Shown: one piece after another, positions 49,560-60,223 of the stretch
Position numbering within the stretch: the first letter of the stretch is position 1
Layout of the letters: every line of letters begins with the position of its first letter
DNA from: Flaccisagitta enflata
Lineage: Eukaryota > Chaetognatha > Sagittoidea > Aphragmophora
DNA length: 64,000 nucleotides
Direction: 5' to 3'
Assembly: GCA_965153355.1 (NCBI GenBank)
Contig: OZ231126.1
Coordinates: 76,384,001-76,448,000 of the forward strand
Notes under the pieces: generated by a model
Database searches by the model: none
Told to the model about the DNA's origin: nothing
What the model saw: the letters and a program-made list of their open reading frames with translations, nothing else
Translations under genes and position numbers: made by a program

Positions 49560-50705
49560 TTGAGCTTCATCAAGGATGGACAATCAGATTGAATCAGGCG
49601 GTCCCAAAGAATTCAGTTGTGTTGTTTAACAGATTGAACCCAAATCAAGAATGGACTAACAGACTGAATTAAGCAGTCCCAAAGCTTCAAATTGTTTTGC
49701 ATCGCAGATTGAACCCAATCAAGAATGGACAAACAGACTAGATTAGGCAGCCCCAAAGATTTCGGTTGTGTTACATCACAGATTGAACCCAATCAAGAAT
49801 AGACAAACAGACTGAATTAGGCAGTCCTAAAGACTCAAATTGTGTTCCATCGCAGAATGAACCCAATCAAGAATGGACAAACAGACTGAATTTAATCCCA
49901 AAGATTCAAATTGTGTTGCATCGTAGATTGAACCTAATCAAGAATAGACAAAAAGACTGAATTAGGCAGTCCCAATGACAGATTGCAAATTGCAGATTGA
50001 ACCCAATCAAGAATAGACAAACAGACTGAATTAGGCAGTCCCAAAGACTCAAATTGTGTTGCATCGCAGAATGAACCCAATCAAGAATAGACAAACTTAC
50101 GTAATTAGGCAGTCCCAAAGATTCGAATTTAGTTGCATCGCAGATTTTACCCAATCAAGAATGGACAAACAGACTGAATTAGGCAGTCTCAAAGACTCAA
50201 ATTGTGTTGCATCAATCAAGAATGGACAAACAGACTGAATTAGGCAGTCCCAAAGACTCAAATTGTGTTGCATTGCAGATTGAACCCAATCAAGAATAGA
50301 CAAACAGACTGAAGTAGGCAGTCTCAAAGACTCAAATTGTGTTGCATCAATCAAGAATGGACAAACAGACTGAATTAGGCAGTCCCAAAGACTCAAATTG
50401 TGTTGCATTGCAGATTGAACCCAATCAAGAATAGACAAACAGACTGAATTAGGCAGTCTCAAAGACTCAAATTGTGTTGCATCAATAAAGAATGGACAAA
50501 CAGACTGAATTAGGCAGTCCCAAAGACTCAAATTGTGTTGCATTGCAGATTGAACCCAATCAAGAATAGACAAACAGACTGAAGTAGGCAGTCCTAAAGA
50601 CTCAAATTGTGTTGCATCAATCAAGAATAGACAAACAGACTGAATTAGGCAGTCCCAAAGACTCAAATTGTGTTGCATCACAGAATGAACCCAATCAAGG
50701 ATCTG
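49560..50705. repeat. 74/61 bp satellite with higher-order pairing
   Basis: Units contain caatcaagaatggacaaaca, gactgaattaggcagtccca and aagactcaaattgtgttgca. From about 50150 on, a full 74 bp unit alternates with a shorter one lacking gcagattgaacccaa, giving a roughly 135 bp higher-order unit. A 216-codon frame across it is an artefact. Confidence 0.92.
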
Positions 50706-50710
50706 CTTTC

Positions 50711-51291
50711 CATCTTCGCGTCGAATTCTCAGTCGGACGCCATCCAACTTTTTGCCTTCTAACAGAAGACAGATAAAAAAAAGTAAACGAGATGCACTTT
50801 TTATTTCAGATGCTGATCTCTCTCATTCTCTCTCTCGAGGAGGGCACACAAGGCCGAATCCTCATCTGAAAATGCTCCCGAATCACTCAAGGCAGAATTG
50901 GACTAGAGTAGTTGCAATTTTCATATCTTATTCTAATTACCGTGGTTTATGAGTGAACTTTGAATATAAAGTTTTCTTGGGCCTGATTGATACTTAATTT
51001 GCATCACTTTTCATCATTGTTCATATCATTTTTTAGCACAAGCTATTATTTAAGTCTTTAAGTTTATATCTTTTTTTTTTAAATATTCATTTTTTTTTAT
51101 TTAATTTCTACGAATAACAAAGTAGGAAATGACAAATGTAGACTTTTTTATCTTTAGAATATTTTTCATAATAGATTTTTATATCTTTGAAAAGAATATC
51201 AATAATTCTTTTATTGAAATTGGTGAAAAATGATGTCAAAATACTGGTGAACCTAAACAGTGAAAACAAATGAAAAATAGGCCTAAAATGG

Positions 51292-51293
<2 letters not shown>
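50711..51293. other. AT-rich spacer
   Basis: Nothing recognised. Confidence 0.4.

Positions 51294-51380
<87 letters not shown>
51294..51380. repeat. (CT)n microsatellite
   Basis: About 43 units. Confidence 0.97.
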
Positions 51381-51384
<4 letters not shown>

Positions 51385-51579
51385 TACTCTTCGTTTTTCA
51401 AAGCTTCCTCTGTCGATTCTCGATGTAATTTCGAGGTGATAGCGCGAGATGGCAGCAGGAGTGGCGCTGTGAAGTAGGAAATGGAAAGCAAAAGGTCAAG
51501 ACCTCCACGCTGACCCGCGATGACCGAATAAGTGGAATCCAAAGAAAAAGCCGCATAAAAAAGAGAAAAAGAAAAAGTA

Positions 51580-51852
51580 GAAGAAGAAGAAGAAGAAGAA
51601 GAAGAAGAAGAAGAAGAAGAAGGAGAAGAAGAAGAAGAAGAAGAAGAAGAAGAAGAAGACGAAGAAGAAGAAGAAGAAGAAGAAGAAGAAGAAGAAGAAA
51701 AAGAAGAAGAAGAAGAAGAAGAAGAAGAAGAAGAAGAAGAAGAAGAAGAAGAAGAAGAAGAAGAAGAAGAAGAAGAAGAAGAAGAAGAAGAAGAAGAAGA
51801 AGAAGAAGAAGAAGAAGAAAAGAAGAAGAAGAAGAAGAAGAAGAAGAAGCAG
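51580..51852. repeat. (GAA)n microsatellite
   Basis: About 90 units with a few GGA, GAC and AAA interruptions; a purine tract able to form a triplex. Confidence 0.97.
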
Positions 51853-51981
51853 AAGGAGATGAGGTCGCGTAAAAAGCACAAGACGTTATAATGGGTTTCA
51901 CTCAAAAAATGTGTTGACGCTGATGAAAATACTGTAGCAATTTCAATTCTCATAATCTGCCTATAAGTATAACAAAGTCAC

Positions 51982-52006
51982 AAAACAAGGCCAAGAGGTG
52001 CCTTCT
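51982..52006 (-). mobile_element. Family A right-end remnant
   Basis: AAACAAGGCCAAGAGGTGCC then ttct; broken by the MITE that follows. Confidence 0.35.
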
Positions 52007-52014
52007 CTTCACAG

Positions 52015-52138
52015 TAGGGATGTGGAAGCGGTCGATTTTAGTGCCGCTTCCACCGCTTCCGCTTCCATTTTGTAGTTCAAATACTAGTAGCTATCCCATC
52101 CTCCAAAATGGAAGCGGTCCATCGCTTCCACATCCCTA
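52015..52138. mobile_element. hAT-like MITE, 124 bp, perfect 8 bp target duplication
   Basis: Ends TAGGGATGTGGAAGCGG / CCGCTTCC... and CGCTTCCACATCCCTA. Flanks are CTTCACAG at 52007-52014 and CTTCACAG at 52139-52146. The related element is 23406-23547. Confidence 0.85.
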
Positions 52139-52229
52139 CTTCACAGACGAACAAATTCCCATGAGAACGCATTTGAATAACTTAAAATTCTGAGAACACA
52201 TTAATTCTTGATCATCAGATCATTGGGCA

Positions 52230-52240
52230 AACAACAACAA

Positions 52241-52316
<76 letters not shown>

Positions 52317-52328
52317 AACAACAACTGC

Positions 52329-52404
<76 letters not shown>

Positions 52405-52406
52405 GC

Positions 52407-52444
<38 letters not shown>

Positions 52445-52446
52445 AA
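52230..52446. repeat. (CAA)n microsatellite
   Basis: About 70 units with CGA, CTG and CAG interruptions. Confidence 0.96.
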
Positions 52447-52721
52447 ACAGCAAGTGGTCTAAAATTGTGGCTGCGACATAGTAATTGGGTGGCATTGCCT
52501 AAAGATTTGTTGAATTTGGCCTTTCCCCTATTCTGCAATTAGTTAATCACGCCTCGGTATCTCCACCCATCAATATTCAAAAGCTTTACAGACCCCTGAG
52601 TTAACACTGCATTCATAGCCTTGCATCATTGCACTGAGATCCGAGAGCACACCATATCTGGACAAAAATATAAGCCAGTACCTGGGGGCAATAGTTATGG
52701 TAGTAAAATGTCCTTTAGTAT

Positions 52722-55571
52722 CAGACTGGGCCGTAGGATCCTTATGAGGGCAGATCGGCTACCAACAGCAGGGACTGGCTTCACTCATCATAACAACAAG
52801 ATTTGCCAAGTTTTATGACCATATGATCGATTTTACTCATGGCCGCCACCCCCCCTAAAATCCCAGCATGAGGGTTGTTGTGGTAAAAATTCCAACTTTG
52901 GGTCACTTCGGCCTCAAAATTAGGCCCCTTCAAATTTAAATTTTGACCTAAAATCCATGAGATTATAAAACTAGAGCTCAAGATCCAACTAGTGGTGCAA
53001 TCTGCATGTTTTTATCTTAATTTGTTGAGATTTGTGAGTATTTCAATGATGAAAGGGTATGAGGGTCAAATTGCATCCTATTTTCAGTGGCAATTTTGAC
53101 ATTTTTCACAGATTTGAACATATTTTGGCTTTGGATGGACCAATCTGCATGAAATTGGTGATCAAATTGAAGAGTTTTTGCTGCTCTAGCTGATGGTAAA
53201 AAAAATTTTGATCGATTTTGCCCTCAATTTTTTTTATTGTTTATAGAAGCAGGTGTAAAAAAGTCGATTTTCTTGAAAATTGAGCAATTTTGGACAAAAA
53301 ATTAAACCACTTCCATTTTTAAAAAATACTTAAAATCCATGAGCAAAATAAAGAGCTGCTCAAGAGCTAACTAGTGGTGCAATCGGCATGTCAATATGTT
53401 TTTGCGTTTAGATTTTACAGAACTTTAAAAATCAAAGGGTATGTCAAAATGACCATTTATGGTCACTTTGGCCGTTTTGGCCTCATTATGGGGTCACTTT
53501 GCGGTAGAAATCGATAAAAAAATCTGTGAGATTATAAAACTAGAGCTCAAGAGCTAACCAGTGGTGCAATCCGCATATTTCTATCTTAATTTGTAAAGAT
53601 TTAAGAATATTTCAAAGATGAAAGGGTAGGAAGGTCAAATCAAATTTCAATGGCGATTATGACACTTTTCGCTAATTTCAATATTTCTTGGCTTTGGATG
53701 AACCAATCTGCATGAAATTGGTGACCAAACTGAAGAGTTTTTTCTGCTCTAGCAGATGGTAAAAGATTTTTTGATCGATATGCCCCCCAATTTTTTTTAA
53801 TGACCATGGAAGCAGATGCAAAAAGTGTTTTTTTTTTTTTTTGTAAATTGGGCAATTTTGGACAACAAATTTGGCTACTTACAATTCAATAATTGATATA
53901 AAATCCATCACCAAAAGAGAGCATTTTAAGGATAAGGGAAGATGATGTATTTTGAGGTACATTTTGCCAGAGTAATTTTGTCAGTTCACACATTACTCAT
54001 TGTAAATTTGCTTTGGATGGACCAATTGTCACAAAATTGGTGACCAAAATGAAGAGTTTTTGGTACTCTAGATGATTGTAGGAAAAGTTTAAATCAATAT
54101 GTCGCCCAAAAGTGTATAGAGGCTCTCAAAGTTGAAAAAAAGAAAGAAAGAAATTAGTGCAATTTTTTCAAATTTTAGGATCAAGTAAAAAAGTCATTTC
54201 CTATTTGAAAAGTGACTATAAATAAGTGGACGGACAGATGAGCCCAAAATGACAAAAATTAGCAAAACTTTCATTTTATCATACCCACTGTTCTTTGAAG
54301 CTGTAATAAATCTATATGCTTCAACATATTGAGATGCCGATTGCACCACTGGTTAGCTCTTGAGCTGTAGTTTGATTTGCTCATGAATTTCTTGTCTTTT
54401 TCTAGCTCGGAAGCACCAAAATTTTGTGACAAAAGTAACCAAATGGGCAAAAAAATACTCTTTTTAGCACCTGCTTCTACAGTCTCCAAAACATTTTGAG
54501 GGTCATATCGATCAAAAATTTTACCAGAATCAGTTAGAGCATCAAAAAATCTTCAATTTGGTCACCAATTTTATCCATATTTGTCCATCCAAAGCCGAGA
54601 TATATCAAAAAATGTAAAAATTGTCAAATTTGACCCCCAAGTTTATCCGGTAAAATAACCCTCTTACCCTTCCATCTTTGAAAGGCTCTCAAACTTAAAT
54701 GAAAAATGGTAGCAACATGCGGACTGCACCATTGGTTTGCTCTTGAGCTCTTGTTTTACAATCTCACAGATTTTTCTAACGATTTCTGCGGCAAAGTGAA
54801 CCCAAATTGAGGCCAAAACGGCCAAAGTGACCATAAATGGTCATTTTGACATACCCTCTGATCTTTGAAGTTCTGTAAAATCTAAATGCAAAAACATATT
54901 GACATGCCGATTGCATCACTAGTTAGCTCTTGAGCAGCTCTTTATTTTGCTCATGGATTTTAAGTCTTTTTTAAAAATGGAAGTAGTCTAGTTTTTTGTC
55001 CAAAATTGCTCAATTTTCAAGAAAATCGACTTTTTTACACCTGCTTCTACAGTCAATAAAAAAAATTGAGGGCAAAATCGATCAAAAATTTTTTTACCAT
55101 CAGCTAGAGCAGCAAAAACTCTTCAATTTGATCACCAATTTCATGCAGATTGGTCCATCCAAAGCCAAAATATGTTCAAATCTGTGAAAAATGTCAAAAT
55201 TGCCACTGAAAATTAGCTGCAATTTGACCCTCATACCCTTTCATCTTTGAAATGCTCTCAAATCTCAACAAATTAAGATAAAAACACGCGGATTGCACCA
55301 CTAGTTAGCTCTTGAGCTCTAGTTTTATAATCTCATGGATTTTAGGTCAAAATTTAAATTCGAAGGGGCCTAATTTTGAGGCCAAAGTGACCCAAAGTTG
55401 GAATTTTTACCACAACAACCCTCATGCTGGGATTTTAGGGGGGGTGGCGGCCATGAGTAAAATCGATCATATGGTCATAAAACTTGGCAAATCTTGTTGT
55501 TATGATGAATGAAGCCAGTCCCTGCTGTTGGTAGCCGATCTGCCTTCATAAGGGTCCTACGGCCCAGTCTG
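52722..55571. mobile_element. Giant palindromic hAT-like element, 2850 bp
   Basis: Ends CAGACTGGGCCGTAGGATCC / inverse (one mismatch-type difference), flanked by TTTAGTAT at 52714-52721 and TTTAGTAT at 55572-55579, a perfect 8 bp duplication. The two arms of about 1.4 kb are inverse copies to near the centre at about 54146. Each arm is built of related modules of roughly 550-570 bp (ctagagctcaagagctaac, ggctttggatggaccaatct, gctctagctgatggtaaa). A twin 66-codon frame in both arms (64 of 66 residues alike) is explained by the palindrome. No transposase. Confidence 0.85.
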
Positions 55572-55969
55572 TTTAGTATGTGTAGATCACATCTATATAT
55601 GGTTTTGCTTGCGTCCTGGTGAATCTAAGGACATTTTTTTGCTCATGAAGTCAGTAGGTTCAACCTTTTGGAGGCATCAAATTGACAAGATTTTTTCATT
55701 TTTGATTAGAAATTCATAGATTTATTTTAATAAGTCCTTCAAATCTGGGAGCAGGGTTGCCAAATTTTACACATGTTGTATTCACTCTACCTTCAAGCTT
55801 TCCTGAAGATTTGGTAATATTCTTCATGTCTAGAACAGTATCAAATAAAATGACATAATCTTTTTTTTTTCCACATTTGAATATGGACAGAGAAGTTAAC
55901 TTCAAGGGAAGAAAAGAGGCTTTGGATTAGCTAGGATGCAGGTAAAACCATGTATTTTCTTGCTCAGTA

Positions 55970-56525
55970 CCCTGTCATCAAATACAACTGCAACAAAAGA
56001 AACCTTTATTATGCTTAAAGTATTTATATTGAGGAATTTTACTTTGTATCATCTAAAAGCACATAACCTACCATTTTTTCATGCAATATTTCAGAGCACT
56101 GGCTAAAGCGGTTTGGTTTCCACATGATTTCCAAATTTGACAAGATTTTCATCAAAAACATCATTTTTTAGTAATTTTTCATGTAAAAACTGTTTTGAAT
56201 TCATGGAAATTGAATAAAAATGACCAGATTGGTTAAGAATAATTGTTGATACATCAATTTTTTTCATTTTTCAAAAATTTTTTACAGAAGAAAAGATTTG
56301 AGCAAACATTTCAATTTTTTCAAATTAAAAATTTGCTTAAACTTGCCTGGCAACTTTTTCTCTAAATAGATGTTGTGGCCAAACCGTTTGAGCCAGTGCT
56401 TTGAAATTTTGCATGACAAAATGGTAGATCATGTGCTTAAAGAGGAAACAAAGCGGAATTCTTAAATATAAATATTCTGTGCACAATAAAGGTTTCTTTT
56501 GTTACAGTTGTAATTGATGGCAGGG
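55970..56525. mobile_element. TA-flanked foldback element, 556 bp
   Basis: Ends CCCTGTCATCAAATACAACT / inverse AGTTGTAATTGATGGCAGGG, TA on both sides. Inner arms acaaaagaaacctttatt and agagcactggctaaagcgg with their inverses. Confidence 0.78.
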
Positions 56526-56939
56526 TATAAGCAACTATACCAGTTTCTGCCTTTGATATAGGTCAAAAGTACTGGCGTGAATTTTTTTGTCCTAAAGTGA
56601 CCCGCGTACAGAGCTTAATGCATTGTTATAAGTGTTGTCTTTTTCAGGTGAGCTATCGCGGGTGATCATGGTGACCGAATGAACGAGCGAACCGTAGCCA
56701 TTATGAAACCTATCTTTTTTCTGTTTACGAACGCAGCCTGGAAACACAGACAAAATGAGTATGACCGCTGAGAGATTCTGCTGTAGATGGACTCACGTTC
56801 TTTCTCTTTGTCGTAAAATGCGTCAAAATGCGTCAGTATTCTATAGTAAATGGTAACCGATTGCATAATTGAGTCCAATAATATGCGTTGCAGTTAAACG
56901 CATATAGAATTCACTGATGAACAAGTAACCCGGGGTATC

Positions 56940-57025
56940 AAAAAAAAAAAAAAAGAAAAAAAAAAGAAAAAACACACACACACACACAAAAAAAAAAAAC
57001 AAAAAAAAACAAAAAAAAAACAAAA
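56940..57025. repeat. A-rich tract with a short (CA)n
   Basis: Runs of A parted by single G or C; the following cggtttcaccgtttttggtg recalls the hAT-like end at 14985. Confidence 0.8.
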
Positions 57026-57121
57026 AACGGTTTCACCGTTTTTGGTGATCGATGATCTAAATCTGCAAGTCTTAATGAGATGCTCTCTTTTCTATCATCT
57101 TTCCACTCTCCTCAGCTTACG

Positions 57122-57139
57122 TATCTCTCTCTCTCTCCC

Positions 57140-57178
<39 letters not shown>
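57122..57178. repeat. (CT)n microsatellite, imperfect
   Basis: CT units with CCCT and TGTCT interruptions. Confidence 0.9.
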
Positions 57179-57180
<2 letters not shown>

Positions 57181-57476
57181 TTTTTTGCCTTCCCTAATTT
57201 CCCTTTTTTTTCTTTTCGTCCATTTTACGTCGTTCGTTAATTTCTCCGCTTTGGGATTTGCCATCTTGACAGACGGCAGACAAAAGACTCACTTTCTCTC
57301 CCTTTTATTCTCTCTATTCGTCTTTTTTCTCTCTTTTTCTTTTTATGCGAATCTTCTTTGAAATTCCCGCCAAAAAATTCCAAATTTGGGTCCCGGTCGC
57401 GCCCTCCAGCGCCATCTGTGTTTTAAGACCCTTAACTATCACATTTTCCTTCAAACCACCGTCTTGTTGCCCCCCT

Positions 57477-57687
57477 TTTAGTCGCGTGCTACGCGACTCT
57501 ACACCCCGCCATGTCGGTCCGTCGGTTGGTCGGTCGGTCGGTCGGTCGGTTGGTCCCTTTTTTACTTTTTTGGCGTTTTTGAGCTTTTTGAGCATACAGC
57601 TCCTGTCCAGACGCCCAAGTGACCTTCTCCAGCACTGCTCCTGCCCACCCGCACGCGACTAGGGTAGCCGTGTATCCGGCCTTGTTT
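57477..57687 (+). mobile_element. Family A element, complete, GTGC subfamily
   Basis: TTTTAGTCGCGTGCTACGCG, ctctacaccccgcc, GTCGGTTG tract; ctgcccacccGCACGCGACT, agggtagccgtgtatccgg and ccttgttt. Left and right repeats are exact inverses. Confidence 0.8.
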
Positions 57688-57984
57688 CGAATGGAGGGGC
57701 CTTTGCAACAAAGCCATGGCAAGCTATGTGATACTAGTAGAAGTAATACTAGTTTTTGATAGTTTCTTGAATACTGAGCTCTGAAATTTCTATCTAGTTT
57801 TGAAACTATGTTGCGAAGTAAACTCTGTTTTACTCATTTCTAAGCTGACCGACTTTAGTTTTTTTTACCGTTTCGTTTTCCACCGTATCATGTCGTTCTT
57901 TAGCATGTCATCTCGACTTCACTAATTTCCGTTATTATTATTATTCCATTATTTCTTCCATACCAAACTCACATACACCCCACA

Positions 57985-58215
57985 ATACCCCAATTCCCCC
58001 CCCCCCCCTGCATCGCCCCACCCCTTCTTCTCCCTGGGGGCTTCCATATGGTTCCGGTTGTGTCGTTGTCCCCCAACCAGAAACGCCACCTCGCAAAACC
58101 CCCAATCCCCCTTCCCCCGTTCCCCCTCGCCCCGTACCCCCTGTTCCCCCGTTCCCCCCCGGGGGCTCCCCCATGACTCCGGTTGCGTTGTTGCCCTGAG
58201 CAGGAAACGCCCTTT
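57985..58215. repeat. C-rich (minus-strand G-rich) region with a 125 bp direct repeat
   Basis: Many runs of four to thirteen C. Words gggggcttccatatggttcc... at 58036 and gggggctcccccatgactcc at 58162 begin two copies, each leading to ccggttg and cagaaacgcc / caggaaacgcc. Confidence 0.8.
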
Positions 58216-58319
58216 TCTTGAATTTGACGGGTTTCATCCTCCTTTTTAACGTCCATCGTAAAAAAAGTCGACAAAAAAGCTGCATTAGTTATTTGTGTAG
58301 ATTCATTTGGAAACCAAAA

Positions 58320-58465
58320 AGCAAGAACGCAGACGACGATGCCGACGATGATGAAGATGACGATGATGACGACGACGACGTCGTTGACGACTGTGACGAT
58401 GATGACGACGATGACGATGATGACGACGACGATTGACAACGACAACGATTGATGACGACGACCAT
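58320..58465. repeat. (GAC/GAT)n trinucleotide array
   Basis: Irregular gacgatgat triplets. Confidence 0.92.
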
Positions 58466-58518
58466 GGAGAAAATGATGCTTGTGATATCAACCATGAAGA
58501 ACTTTAAAAGAAGATGTA

Positions 58519-59314
58519 CAGTAAGATGGGAGCAAAAACGACCTAGACTGGAGGATATATTTTAGGTATTTTAATTTCATTTGATTTATGAAAGAAGTTA
58601 AGATCTACGCTAATTAAAGGTTGCTCTATTTCTTGAATATGTTAGCTTTTCTCATTCATCAACATGTGACTTGACTTCATCAGGACTTCATTTTTCATCG
58701 TTTTTACCTAGCTTATCAGATAATTTTGAGAAAAAAGATCAGCTCAACTGGATTATTTCTACAGGTTATACAGCTATTTTTCAAAAAGAATAATCATGTA
58801 AATTGATATTTGGGCAAAGCTTAAAATAGGCATAAAACCTGTAAAAATAGTCTGATTAAGCCGGTTTTTTTTTTCTTTTAAATCATATAAGATTTTCTGC
58901 TCAATCTGATGAGCTGCGTTAGAACATTAAATAAGGCCGGATACACGGCCACCAGTTGCGGATGGGTGGGCAAGGGCGGAAATGCGTGTTTTCCCCCTTT
59001 TTGACTCAATCATTACGGACCGATGGACGAACCGACGGATGGATGGACCAACAAACGGACAGACAAACAAAGCCTCTTATAGAGTTGTGTGTCCGCAACT
59101 AAGAATGAAATCCTGATGAAGTCAAATCAAAAGTTCAAAAATAAGAAAAAACAATATATTCAAGCAATAGAGCAACCTTCAATTAGCATATATCTCATGA
59201 AATGAAATTAAGATACCTAAGTTCTCTCCTCCAGTCTAGGTTGTCTCATGAAATAGAATTAAAATACGTAAAATCTATCCTCCAGTCTAGGTCGTCTTTG
59301 CTCCCATCGTACTG
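58519..59314. mobile_element. Tc1/mariner-like foldback with nested family A element
   Basis: Ends CAGTAAGATGGGAGCAAAAA / inverse, TA on both sides; same family as 25869-26471. The right arm end is partly duplicated (ctccagtctagg at 59230 and 59280). A family A copy interrupts the right arm. Confidence 0.8.
58931..59103 (-). mobile_element. Family A element, complete, borders defined by its target
   Basis: ATAAGGCCGGATACACGGCC, accAGTTGCGGAT, gggtgggcaagggcgg, GACCGATGG tract, cctcttatagagttg and tGTCCGCAACTAAG. The empty site is readable from the other arm of the foldback and from the 25869-26471 copy. Confidence 0.8.
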
Positions 59315-59316
59315 TA

Positions 59317-59740
59317 TTTGTTGAAAAACAAGTTTGATAGACAAACAATAGATGCGCCCTCGTCGTTACTGGTAGGTTTATTTGCACTGTCACTGAGCAG
59401 GTAGTTTACTGGTAACATGAATAGATGTAGAGAAAGTAGGATACTATTTGCATAAAGTAGTTGAGTGTTCATTTTTCATGAATTCCTTATTTGAAAAAAA
59501 ATTTATTTAAAAGTATTATTGGTAATAAAAATTTTAAACGCAATCCACTTCTTTCTTATGACATTTTTTACTTCATTGGGTCTTTAAAGAACTTAATGAA
59601 TGATTTGCTGGATATGTTAAAGTAATGCATGGATTTTAATATAACAAAAATTGAATTGTGGAGGTGGGAGGGACGGGGGCATGATCAACATTGATAATCA
59701 AGCTAGCTAAACAATTGGGGACTGTTTGAGAGAGCAGCTC
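59317..59740. other. AT-rich spacer
   Basis: Nothing recognised. Confidence 0.4.
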
Positions 59741-59744
59741 AAGA

Positions 59745-59925
59745 GATGCGAGGACGCATCTAATAATGGTTAGGGGTGGTTTTTGAGTGTGTGGGAGTGC
59801 GTAAACTGAATTTGAGAAAATGGGAGACGGACTGACGGACGGACGGACGGACACACCCTCTTATAGAGATGCGAGGACGCATCTAAAAACAAGGCCGGAT
59901 TTTTTGGGCAGAAGCAGTGAAACAA
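59745..59925 (-). mobile_element. Cluster of family A ends, ATGC subfamily
   Basis: Two left ends with the stem GATGCGaggaCGCATC (59746-59762 and 59866-59882), the second preceded by a GACGG tract and accctcttatag. It is directly followed by a right end (AACAAGGCCGGATTTTTTGG). Confidence 0.55.
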
Positions 59926-60223
59926 TGCCAGGGTACCAGTGATATGGATGTAAAAGATGAGGTGTAACACACCTTGTGTCGCAGATTCACTTCCCTTTCA
60001 ACTTAATATTTTAACATAAGTGTTTCCATTTTGACTTTGTGTCGCGGATTCACATTTTTCTAAAAAAAAAAAAAAAGAAAAAAAAATTATTAAGAAAATA
60101 ATTTTTCCTATAATAAAGGATTTTGAAATTGGTTGGGAGAAAGCCATGATTTTCTACGATGTCATGGCAGATTCCTGATGATTTTCTTAATCTTTTCAAA
60201 CCATACAGTGGAGGGCACCTTTA

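Noticed and set aside
50097-50747. 216-codon frame with DWVQSAMQHNLSLWDCL repeats
   Set aside because: Satellite translated on the minus strand; the alternating 74 and 61 bp units together span a multiple of three, so openness is expected.
52781-55512. Twin 66-codon frames in the two palindrome arms, possibly a conserved peptide
   Set aside because: Identity follows from the arms being inverse copies; both start with TTG and lie in non-autonomous element sequence.
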